From the NCBI GenBank assembly GCA_030533445.1, contig CM060082.1:40225317-40289316 (forward strand): 64,000 nucleotides of DNA, in the 5' to 3' direction. Of the stretch, positions 35,069-47,100 are shown piece after piece. The translations under genes were made by a program, and so were the position numbers. Every line of letters starts with the position of its first letter. The stretch's first letter is position 1. The notes under the pieces were generated by a model. That model saw only the letters and a list, made by a program, of their open reading frames with translations. It was not told where the DNA came from and did not search any database. This DNA is from Cyprinodon diabolis. Lineage: Eukaryota > Chordata > Actinopteri > Cyprinodontiformes > Cyprinodontidae.

Positions 35069-35179
35069 TCAACGAGCGGCCCTCTGATTGGCCCGGGCCA
35101 GGAGACGGATGTTGCGCAAACACCCAGCAGCAAACTCCTGGAGCTTGTGGTCATCAGAGCCCATGAGGCGGATCAGTCG
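35069..35179 (-). CDS. odad2: odad2 terminal coding exon
   Basis: Encodes [20 protein letters not shown], then [16 protein letters not shown] and stop TGA (35069-35071). It matches the human C-terminal motif LQEAAAGCISNIRRLAL. The acceptor is CCACTCCCACAG, phase 0. Confidence 0.93.
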   Translation of the reverse strand, partial: RLIRLMGSDDHKLQEFAAGCLRNIRLLARANQRAAR

Positions 35180-38100
35180 CTGTGGGAGTGGAAAGGACAG
35201 AAGTTAGCAGCAGGATTAACACAATCCACAACATTGTCGTTTTAGAAGTGAGAACAAAAAATAGAAAATAATCCAGGATAAATAAACAAATTTGAAAATA
35301 TTTAGAGTCATTTTCTCCACGCTGCCACCAACCAGAGGGGGCAGCGCTGAGAAACAGAAGCAGGGAGAGGACAGTCCTGGGGTCTTATTTAGAGGACACT
35401 CTGGATGATCCACACTAAAACTGTTCATACAACAAACATCTGAAAATGGCGTCTTAGAGTTTAATAATACCTCACATTTATTTAACAGTGTTCACAAACA
35501 AAACCAAACAACTTCCCTTTATAAATCAGGGCTGTTAAATGTAGTGTTGCAGCAGAAAGCCTGAGGAGGTTTGGCATTTCAAACCAATTTTAAAGGTTTC
35601 CCAGCTCATCTCAATAAACTGGAGAGGAAAATCATTTCAAACTTCCAACCAGCCCAGAAAGCATGCAGCTCTCTAAAAAAAGCCTCTATAATGGAAACAG
35701 GAAGCCTGAGAAGGTTGGTTTATCTGCCAGCCTCGTATCGGAGACCATGGTCAGAATCTTGGATCTGTTTCAATGTTGCCTCTTTTCTACCAGCAGAACC
35801 GTCGCTCTTGAACCAGTTCAGAACTGCAGAACTTGGGTGGTTGATTAACAAGCCAGTGCCTGTTTCCACCAGTTGTAGAACCAAGTCCTTCATCTTCAGC
35901 ATTGGGCAATACAGAAGGTTGAAGTAAAGTTAGGTGGCAGGATGCCTGCATGTTTATAATTCCACCAGAGAAGAAGAAGAGGAACAGCAGGATGAAAAGC
36001 AGAATAACATGAGCATAGAGTAGCCTGATAGAACATGGTCAGAAACAGAACCACAGTTGGGTTCCAGATCTGGGCAGTTTCCCCATCAGTTTTTGGTCTG
36101 AAATATATTGCTGCTGCATTCTGCCCTAAGGTCCAAGACGAACCCTTAGCAACGGTTCCCCCAGCTACAGCCCTTTGTCCTGAGCTGCAGTGGCATCTAG
36201 GGTCCAGGAGGATTGGTGCTTTGCTCACACTGAGCTGTTTGCTTTTCTCAATCCCCAGGACGGATTTAAAGTAATAGTTTTTTTCTGTTCCGTCTGTTTT
36301 TTACTCATCACTAAAACAAGGCTGGCTGTAGACCAAAGCACGTTTTCCTCAATGCATCTATTGTTCAATTAGCCTCAAAATAGTGAAACAGTCTAAAACT
36401 GTGTAAAGGAGCAACAGAACGGACTGAATGAGGACGTAGGTAACCAATCCTTAAGGAAGATCAGCTAACCGGGACGGCTCCTTCCTTATGCATGGTGATG
36501 ATGTTGTTGAGCTCTTTGGACAGCTCGTAGAGGGCCATGGTTGCGCTCAAGAGGACCCCGCTGTCCTTGGACTTCAGGTAACGGACCAAAGGGCCCACGG
36601 CTCCACATTCCCCAAACGACTCCCTGTTGGTGCTCCACAAGCAGAGGTGTTCAATGGCCTCGGCCAGGTAGCAGCGAAGCCTGTTATCAGTCTGCAGAGA
36701 GGAGAAAAGGAACAAAAGTTCTTTACCAACAACATCATCCTGATCAGCTGATATCTGGAGAAGCTAGAAAGAAAACACATCATCGATAACCAGACAGAAC
36801 CTCAGTGTTCAGACAGCAAAAACTGCTTTGTTTTCAGTTGTGATGTGTTCTTACTGTGTCAGTCAGCCTGGTCAGCAGGGGGACGGCCCCCCTTTCACTG
36901 AGGACTTCCACAGTCTTCTTGTGTTTGGCTAGTTTGGCCACCAGAGCACAAACACTGGTCAGCACCTGGTTGTTGGTTGACTTCAGCAGATTAACGACCA
37001 GTTCCAGTCCACCGATCAGGGAGAGGGCCATTATCTCTGCATTCTACAGTCACAGAGTCACTGATCAGCTGCTGCTGAGTGGAAATCACAGTACACAGGA
37101 GACATTGCAGAGGAGGGACGGTAATGAAGAACAAGGAGAAGAAGGCAGGGACCTCTGAACACTGTAGCTAAAGTGAAACTTTAAAAAAAGCATAGATGAA
37201 GAATTGGAATCAGTCCCACCCAATCCTGAAGTTTGATCCGTTGGTTGAGCTTTCCTTCCTGCATCCTAACCTGTCCTCATGGTTCTGAATCAGAGCTTTA
37301 AAGGAAAAGTACACCCAAAACATGATAAGCCTTCATTTTCTACTCACCCCCATGCTGAACAACACTCTGGAGTACTTTTTTGATATCTCAAATGCATCTG
37401 GAGATCTGGGAGGCTTCTTGCTGTCTGCTGACATTCAAATAATGGAGGTCCATGGCGCCCGAGGCAGAAAGGTCCATAAAAGTCCACAAAAAACGTGTCA
37501 ATATTCCTCCATACTGCTCGTCCAATGTATTCCAAGTGTCCTGAGTGGGTAGCTTCCATAATTTACTTGAAACTAAGTCATTTAGAATGTTTTTAGAGCA
37601 TAAACAGTAGTGTATAGGATTTCCTAAAAGCGCGCGCCTGCGAGTTCACGAGCCTACGGAAACCGCGGCAGACCAAACCAGATGAAAGTGCGCATTCAGC
37701 GTCTGCTCTTGATAATGCAAGCGTAGAAGAAGAAATGTGCTGTTTACCTTTGCAAAGAAAGAAACAACGAAAGAAAAATGTCTGAGGACTTCAGTGTTGA
37801 GGAAGAGCATGAGTTCTTTACCGAGCTGAATGCGCACTTTCATCTGGTTTGGTCTGCCGCAGTTTCCGTAGACTCGTGAACTCGCAGGCGCGCGCTTTTA
37901 GGAAATCCTATACACTACTGTGTATGCTCTAAAAACATTGTAAATGACTTCGTTTTGAGTAAATTATGGATGCTACCCACTCAGGACACTTGGAATACAT
38001 TGGACGAGCAGTATGGAGGAATATTGACACGTTTTTTGTGGACTTTTATGGACCTTTCTGCCTCGGGCGCCATGGACCTCCATTATTTGAATGTCAGCAG

Positions 38101-41100
38101 ACAGCAAAAAGCCTCCCAGATCTCCAGATGCATTTGAGATATCAAAAAAGTACTCCAGAGTGTTGTTCAGCATGGGGGTGAGTAGAAAATGAAGGCTAAT
38201 CATGTTTTGGGTGTACTATTCCTTTAAAGTGACCTAGAAAACTGTCTTCCAAAGGGAGGACTCATCCTCCAGCTGTTCTGGTACCAGCCGATACCACAGG
38301 ACTCTGACCCACTTTTCGAGAGATTTCTCCCGAATGGTGGAACCAAAGAGCAGGAGCTGCAGAGACATTAGCTTCAGCATTGCTTGGCCCATCAGACTGC
38401 TGTTTAAAATGCCAACTCAGCACATGGCTGCCACAGAAGAAGCCCTTTAGGTGGCCCAGTCTGGGAGGTTCAGCTGAAAACTCTAACGACAAAAATAATG
38501 GACAACTGGATGTGAAACCCAAAGCCTGCTGCAGCTGAGTCTGTTTCTGCTTGGTCTCCATGGCAGAATCTGATACATGTTTCAGAGCTGCAGACCAAAG
38601 ACATTGAAGCATTTTGTATATTTTGCTGCATTTCTGTAAATCAAAATATTTGATGAAATTCAGCAAACATAAAAAGCAGAAGCTGATTTCCAGTGAGGCT
38701 CCTGTGGGAGAACTGGATGTACTTCTGTGTTCTCCTCTCCAACATGGAGCTCAGGTCGCACCCCGGGGCCATGTATGGGCCCTGTGATGGTGTGCCAGGG
38801 ACGAGGCTTGTTTAGAGAGCAGGCCAGAGAAGAGGTGGCCACTGCAACAGGAGGAGCCCTGATACACAGGAAGCTTTTCCTCAGGAATACTGATGAAGAC
38901 TGACTGGGAGTCCCTGAGACAGAGGAAGCTCTCTAAAGCCACCAGCTGCCACAGACTACCCAGAATCCCTTTCATGGCCTGGATGGGTCCGGTTTGGAAG
39001 GCTGCTGCATTCTGAGGCTGCACAGGAAAAGAACTTTGTTGCTAATCTCTCCACCCTCTCCTCTTCCTCAGGATGAAATGAGATAGAAACACAATATCTG
39101 CTGTGTTTGATGTTAAGCTGAGAGGAGAAAGCTGAGATCAGAGGGCAGAAGCTGCTCTGTGGCTCTTCTCTGGACCAATCAGATATCTAGGACTCACACA
39201 GCTCACATGTGAAGGAGAACTCAACCAACCATCTAAATGTGCTTCAGTGAGCTGGCAGATTAATGCAACAGCTCATCATGTAAAGCTGAGAGGGCTCTGT
39301 TTCTGTTATTGGAGGATCTAATATTCTGTATTTGGGCTTATTGTCCAGTTAATAAGCTGCAGACAGTCAGTGTAGATCCTGTATAGGTCTGTGACTGTAG
39401 ATGAGCTGCAGCTCTGATAGACAATCCATCAAATATATTTATACTGCTGCTCTTTAATAAATCCATTATGGATCTGCTAACTCAAACATTTTGGGTTCTT
39501 ATCTAAACAAAGACTGCAGCTCAGCAGCTGGATCAGGCCCAGCTCTGTTCAGCTTGGCATCGCCCCGTCCCACAGAAGCTGCATGGTCCTCCGTTCTCTC
39601 ATCATGGACATTGTATCTCTTGTTGAGGGAAGATTTTCAGTGAGGAAATCAGACGCCGTGCCACAGGATATTACCCAGGCTTTCTCCCGGTCTGCTCCTC
39701 TCTTCACCAATCCCAGTCAGCCAAGGAGGCTCCTCTGCTTCATATTAGCCCACGGTTCACGTAAGCCCTAGCTGACACGGCTCTGCCCTGCTAAACTCCA
39801 GCAACAGCATGTTAAAGGCAGAGCTTTGGGGACCATGTGGCTGATAGTCACCAGGCGGAGGCTGCTTCTGAGAGAAGCGTCTATGGGGAACCAACACAAA
39901 CCCAACAGAAGTTTGTGTTTTATAAACAAGCTGTGTGCAGTACAGCTGTTTAAGAGGCCAACCTGTAACAAACCTGCTGCAGAGATGTGGAAGAATGATG
40001 GACTTTGTCTCCAGGGACTGAAAAACTGGACGTTACTGTACCTTTGCATTACCAATGCAGGGACAAAGGGCCCAAGCAGCGCTACACTGAACTTCTGCAC
40101 TGGGGTTCTGTAGCAGTGACCACAGCAGGCGGATTCCGTCAAGCACGTAGAGGATTCTGAGGGAAACACAGAGAATGGTTTCACTGTAAAATTAGATTTC
40201 AGCACTTTTTAGTCCAACTGGTCTCCAGACCCAGACACCCCCTTTGACATCCCTTATCTAGAGCTTCATACATTGATTTATAGACAGATGCTGAGATACA
40301 CTTGTAGACTGGGAGAGAACATGGAGAACATGCGGAACTGATGGAATAGACGTCTCTGGTTGGGTCAAGTCGGGTCAGCAGCCTGATGGAAACAGGCTTC
40401 GTTGTTAAACAGCCCCAGGGTCTGTTCCTTCCCACACTAACTGGTCGGAGTCCTACCACAGCAGAAGTTTGCGCTGTCCAGCAGCAGTCTGTACGTAGGC
40501 ACTGTCCTCTCCTTTCCTACTTTCTCTTCTTTATAGTGTTTTTTGGAATGTTTTTCTATTAGTGAATACCGTATCTGGTATTCTGAACATATGTGCACAG
40601 AGGAAGCCAACTTTGGGGACTGTAGAGCTGAGCTTTCTCCCACTTTCGGCACTTTTTGATGCTGCATTGGGGGACTCCTTTGTCTGCCACTCCGGACATC
40701 CTATTGTTGACAGACGAGACCAGATTCTCTTACTAATTGACTATGGGCCCTGCTCCCCATCACGCTTTGAGACCAGACATCCCTACAAAGAAAGGGATGA
40801 AATGGAATGGCTGCAGGAGTGGCAGGACAAAGCAAAGGAAAAATGATTTACCATTGGTTGTCATTGGAAATGTAAGATCTCTCCGCAATAAGACTGAAGA
40901 GCTCAAAGCATTAACCAATTTCTAGAGGAGATTCAGGGAAAGCTAGGGGAAGCTAGTATCATTCATGTGGTTAGATGGATTTGTTCTGGACTCAGTGGTT
41001 TCCCTGGACAGCTTTAAACTCATCAGTGCAGACAAGACTTTGGCGGAGAGTGGAAAAAAGACAAGAGGAGGCTGCCAATGTTTGTGAATGAGACATGGTC

Positions 41101-44100
41101 TAGCATGGCTAATGTTCACATGAAGGAACAGATATGCTCCTCAGATGTAGAGTTACTCGCGGTGAGCATGACACCGTACCATCTCCCCCAAGAGTTTGGG
41201 AACGTAATTGTGCTCTGTGTTTGGCACCTTTTGACTATTGAGCCAAACACAGCCTACTGAGTGAATTTCTCCACTGTGAGATCTTATCTTCTCTTATCTT
41301 AGAAGCAGCAAACTAACTCTAGAAACAGCTTTAGTTGGATTTTTGCCCAGAGCTCTTCTAGTCTGTAACAGGTTTGTAAAATCAATGAGGCTCAGATGGA
41401 AACTCCACATTGCTGTGCAGCCAAACAGGCTGATATCAAATAAGGAGAGAAAAGCCACCGCTCTGGACTCTGTTTCTCTGGGTTTTCCCACCATAGAGTG
41501 TTGGACGGGGCGGGGCTTTAGGCCCGTTAGTCTGAGCGACTCAGTGACAGCATGGCTACAGTAAAACATGGAGAGTAAAACCACAGGCATATTTAACACA
41601 GCAGCTACAATAAAGACAGCTTTTTAAAGCTGTGATTAGGCTGAGGATGAAAGAGACGCCTACCTGCAAAAAAACTGAAAAACTCCAGCCCATGACCTCT
41701 CATGAGACATCAACAAAGGGCCCAGAATAAGTTTAAGCTGAGTCTCTGATGATTGTAAATAAGCCACTGATCACATTTTACCAGGCGGCTGATATGAAAC
41801 TACTGGAAATGGAAAGACCGGAAAGATAACATTGAACAGGAAGAGGCAAACTTACACCACGTTGTCCTTAACTGTGGCACAAGCTCCCACAGCCTTGGCT
41901 ACATTCACAAGCAGAGCCTGTTTAAATGACAGAGAGCACATGCATGGATCAATGGAGGGACTTTGACCAAGAACTACAGTAAGAAGCAACATTACATACC
42001 TGGTTTTTTCCTTTGAGCAGATTAATGAGGATCTTGATGCTCCCACCCCTGCAGATGGTTGTTGTGTTAGCTGGTATCTGAGCAAACTGTCCCAGAGCTC
42101 CCACTACATTGACCAGAACCTCTTCAGGCTGATCAGTAAGCAGACCAATCAGGATCTGCAGAACGTTGTTCTCTTGAAAGCTTTGAGGAACAACAACAAG
42201 AAGAGATGCATTCATTCTAATATAATTACCCTGGTTTGATTCATTTATTTCACAAACTTGTCAAATAAAGATCAAGTATCAATTGAACAGATTCATTTGC
42301 TTTTAAGAGGGAAGGAAAAACTGTAAAGCTAAACTTTAATAAAATATCTTAATGATCAGGTTCAGTATATCTGACTCATTTGTGTCTCGAAAATGTGTCC
42401 AAAGCTACGTTAGAGTAAAGCTAAAGTTCAGAGACGTCTGCAGCACAGACAGACCAAGCATGTCTGAAAACATCAGGATCCATTCTGCTTCAGCAGAAGA
42501 GCCAAAGTGGGCTGACCTCAGGTCAGTGAGTCCAGTGAAGCTAGCAGCTCACAACATCTTAGCATCCTAACAATAGTATTTTTTTATTTTTACATAAACT
42601 TCATATGATGAAGGGATACAACATCCAAATCTGTCTAAAATCAGTAACTATGATGAGGCTTACGATTAATGAAGAAAGCATGAATATTTATTGTGACTTT
42701 TAAGAATAAATTCTTTGAAACTTCTTATTTTCCACTTTATCAGTTATTTGACTGCCAGACCAACAGAGTATCTTGTGAACCTGGCTCAGCCAATTTATCA
42801 TAAGATGTCTGGGTCAAAGACAAAAAAAAAAAAAAAAGAGTAAATAACGTCCCACTATAAAGAGGCATAAGCTAATATACTTCTACTTTAGCTGCACAGC
42901 CTTCAACACCAGAGAAGAAAAACATCTAACATTTAATCACAAAATAAGGAGCTACGGTTCTTTTACAAAGAATGTATCACAATCAAACTAACTAGACTAA
43001 AGCTATTCTTATATGCAGCCACCTTGAGCAGAGCAATTTTAGCGTAAGATGGAAGGAAGCCAGGATTTGGAGCAAACCTCACAATCTGGACCCAAACGTT
43101 ACTATTCTGGCAAACCCACTGCTGGGCTTGGCAGCCTCCACTTTCCATTGCAGAGTTATTGCCTCAGCCTTTTGTTAAGGCATTTTCCAGCATTTCTGTG
43201 TGTCTATAACACCTCTGTCCACAGACACAAGAGGCCACATCTGGATACAACTATAAATCTGCACTAAATAATGTTTCACTGTTTCTCAGTCTGCAGAGTT
43301 TATACAGAACTTTGTCCTTGGTTCAGTGGGAGTCCTTTAAAAAGCACAAGATTGTGACATTTTTTCTACACATTAATTCATACACATATTTCAGGGCATC
43401 AATCATTTCTCATTTAGATTCATCATTAATCAGGGGAAGTGTTCACATCTGCTGCTACTTGTCTCAAATCCACAAATCCTCCATTCTCTCCGGATCTTGT
43501 AGATCATCAGTCACTGAAATAAGATTTAACTCAAAGACAAGATCCAACCCTGCCTCCAGTTATTACAGCAGTCTGAAACATTTGTGAAGAAAGTCCTCAA
43601 TCCTTGTTAAATTAGCAGCCTCTATTTTTCTGACAGTGAGGCTTTAATCGCTTCACTCTGAGCTTTTCCTGATCCAGACATAATAAAGAGAATAAAAACA
43701 AATCCTCTGACATGTTGCAGAGGGCATTCAAACATCTGCAGAGCATCATGCTGGTTTCTTCTCAGACAGTCATCCATGTTAGAAAACAATCCAAAAAACA
43801 ACAAGTGACAGAAAAAATCTAAGCTTCACTACTTAGTTTTTCTTTTTTTCTAAATAAATAAACTGTTGAATTTGTGAACTTCTGACCATGATACAGGAGC
43901 TGATCCTCTACTAACCCACAGGATTATCATGTCACCACCACCAACAACACCTCCAACATCATCATCATCATTGTTGTGTATGTTGTGTGTATGTTGTGGT
44001 TGACTTCCTGTTTGGATTAACTGAGTGTGCAGCTGCTGCAGCTGTCCGGGAGGAACTCCATCTGACGTTAAGTTATTTTCTCTGTGATATCTCTGTATCT

Positions 44101-47100
44101 AAGTAACTCTAACTGACTACTTTAAAACATAGCACCTTCTGCTGCACTTTTCTACTGAGCACTTGTCAGTTTCACACGGTTTTATTTCTGATAGCAAGGA
44201 GTAGCTAGCCTAGGCTAGCGCTAGCTTAGCATTGCTATGGCTTCTCTCTCTCCCTCCCTCTCTTTTCCAACTCTTCCTTCTTCCTCTCCTCTCTCCTGCT
44301 CTCTGTGTCAGATGTTCAGTTATTCCTCTGCCTCCTTTAGTGATAATGGGATGTGTAATAAGTGTAGTATTTTTGTAGCTTTGGAGGCGAGGGTGTCAGA
44401 GTTAGAATCCAGGCTTCAGGCTGTTGAACATCCAGGAGTTAAAGTAGGGCCCCCACGTAGCTCTCCTCCAAAAGTGCCTGAGCAGCCAGGCGATTGGGTA
44501 ACTGTACGCAGAAAGCGTAGTCATGGATCTCTGCCCACTGGTCACCACCAACCCGTTCACGTTTCTAACCGGTTTTCCCCACTCAGTGACACACCCACTG
44601 AGAAGCCCACTCTGGTGATTGGCAGCTCCATAGTCAGAAACGTGGCATTAGAGACACCAGGGACCATAGTCAAATGTTTGCCGGGGGCCAGAACGGGCGA
44701 CATCAAATCCTACCTGAAACTACTGGCTAAGGATAAGGTTAAATACAGTAAGATTGTTATTCACGCTGGTGGTAATGACACCCGGTTACGCCGATCGGAG
44801 GTCACTAAAATTAGTGTTGCTTCGGTGTGTAAGTTTGCCAAAAAAATGTCGGACTCCGTAATTTTCTCTGGTCCCCTCCCTGATCTGACCAGTGATGACA
44901 TGTTTAGCCGCATGTCGTCATTCAACCGCTGGTTGTCTAGGTGGTGTCCTGAAAACAACGTGGGCTACATTAATAATTGGCAATCCTTTTGGGGAAAGCC
45001 TGGTCTGATTCGGAGAGACGGCATCCATCCCACTTTGGATGGTGCAGCTCTTCTTTCTAGGAATCTGGCCACATTTATTAGTCCTCCAAAACCCTGACCA
45101 CCCAGGGTGCAGACCAGGAAGCAGAGTTGTAGTTTAACACACATCTCTGCAGCTTCTCTACTGTTACCCACTCTTTACTCCATCCAGACAGTGTCTTGCC
45201 CACGACCAAAATCTAATAAATTAGCAAAGATTCCCAAAGAAGTAAATCATGATAATCTAATTAAAATCAAAATAACTCCAATTGGGGAAAAAGTTAAAAC
45301 AATTAAATGCGGTCTGTTTAACATAAGATCGCTCTCCTCTAAAAGTCTGCTAGTTAATGACTTGATTTGTGATAATCACATTGACTTGTTTTGCCTTACA
45401 GAAACCTGGCTGCAGCAAGAGGATTATGTGAGCATAAACGAGGCAACTCCTTCAAGCTATTTAAATTTTCACATACCCAGAAGTTCTGGGCGAGGAGGAG
45501 GAGTAGCAACAATCTTCCAGTCTGACTTACTGATTACTCCCAAAACAGTTAATACCTACAACTCTTTTGAACATTTAACCCTTAATTTCCCTCATCCAAA
45601 TTTCAAGGCAAGAAAACCTCTTCTTCTTGTAACTTTGTATCGTCCGCCAGGTCCTTACTCTGAATTTTTAGATGAGTTTTCAGAGTTCCTTTCTGATTTG
45701 GTATTAAATACTGACAGGGTCATCATAGTGGGAGATTTTAACATCCATGCTGACATTGAGGGCGATAGCTTAAGAGCGGCCTTTGATGCTATCTTAGACA
45801 CTATTGGCTTTGTTCAAAATGTGAATAGTCCCACACATTCTCATCTTCATACTTTGGATCTTGTGCTGACATACGGCATAGAATGTGAAGAAATAACAGT
45901 ATTTCCTCACAACCCTGTCCTCTCTGACCACTTTCTAATAACCTTCAGGATTACTTTAACAGAGTTCTCCTCCCCCAAAAGAAGGTTCAATTTTAGTAGA
46001 TCTTTATCAGATAGTGCAGTTATAAATTTTAAAGAATCGGCTTCACTTTCTCTCTCCTCTGTGTCGCTAAACAGTGCTGCAGAGTGCAAAAGTATAGCTT
46101 ATTCCCCTTCACAGGTTGATGATTTTGTTGATGGGGTTGCTAGTTCTCTGCGTACTGCCTTAGACAACGCAGCTCCTTTGAAAATGAAAACCGTTAAAAA
46201 TAGAAAGCTTGCTCCTTGGTTTAATGCAGAGCTGCGTACTTTGAAGCAAAATGCTAGGAAACTGGAGAGAAAATATCGCTCCACAGGCCTGCAGGAGTCC
46301 TTCCTAGTCTGGAAAAATGGTTTACTGCTGTATAAGAGGACCCTTTGTAAAGCAAGAGCAGCATACTTCTCCTCATTAATAGAGGAGAATAAGAATAATC
46401 CTAGATTTCTTTTTAATACAGTTGCCAAACTCACCCAGAGCCATAGCTCTGTTGAACCGTCCATTCCACCTGCTCTTAACAGCAATGATTTTATGGGATT
46501 CTTTATAAATAAGATTGATGTTATTAAAAATAAGATCATAAGCACTCCTCTATCCGCGATTGTACCTGAGGTAGTCATGGAATCTGAACTGGGTTTAGAC
46601 TGCTTTGATCCAGTTGAACTTTCTGAATTAGCAAAATTATTGTCTTCATCTAAGCCTTCAACTTGTATGTTAGATCCAGTTCCAACCAGGTTATTTAAGG
46701 AGGTATTCCCTTTGATCTCCTCCTCCATTTTAGATGTGATTAATCTATCTCTGTTACAGGGATATGTACCTAAAGCTTTTAAGGTTGCTGTAATTAAACC
46801 TCTGCTTAAGAAACCGTCTCTTGACCCAGATGACTTGGTTAATTATAGACCTATATCCAATCTTCCTTTCTTATCCAAAATTCTTGAGAAAGTAGTTGCC
46901 AAACAAGTTTGCGACCACTTACACCATAATGAACTTTTTGAAGAGTTTCAGTCTGGCTTTAGAGCTCATCATAGCACTGAAACAGCTCTGGTGAAAGTCA
47001 CTAATGATATTCTCATGGCCTCAGATAATGGACTTGTATCTGTGCTCGTCCTGTTGGATCTTAGTGCTGCATTTGATACAGTTGACCATAATATTCTTTT

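Noticed and set aside
37344..38181. Identical small proteins encoded on opposite strands
   Set aside because: They are the two arms of the foldback element read in opposite directions, not a gene duplication.
46099..46728. 209-codon open frame antisense to the LINE ORF2
   Set aside because: It mirrors the codons of ORF2, which has clear EN/RT motifs; the antisense translation has none.
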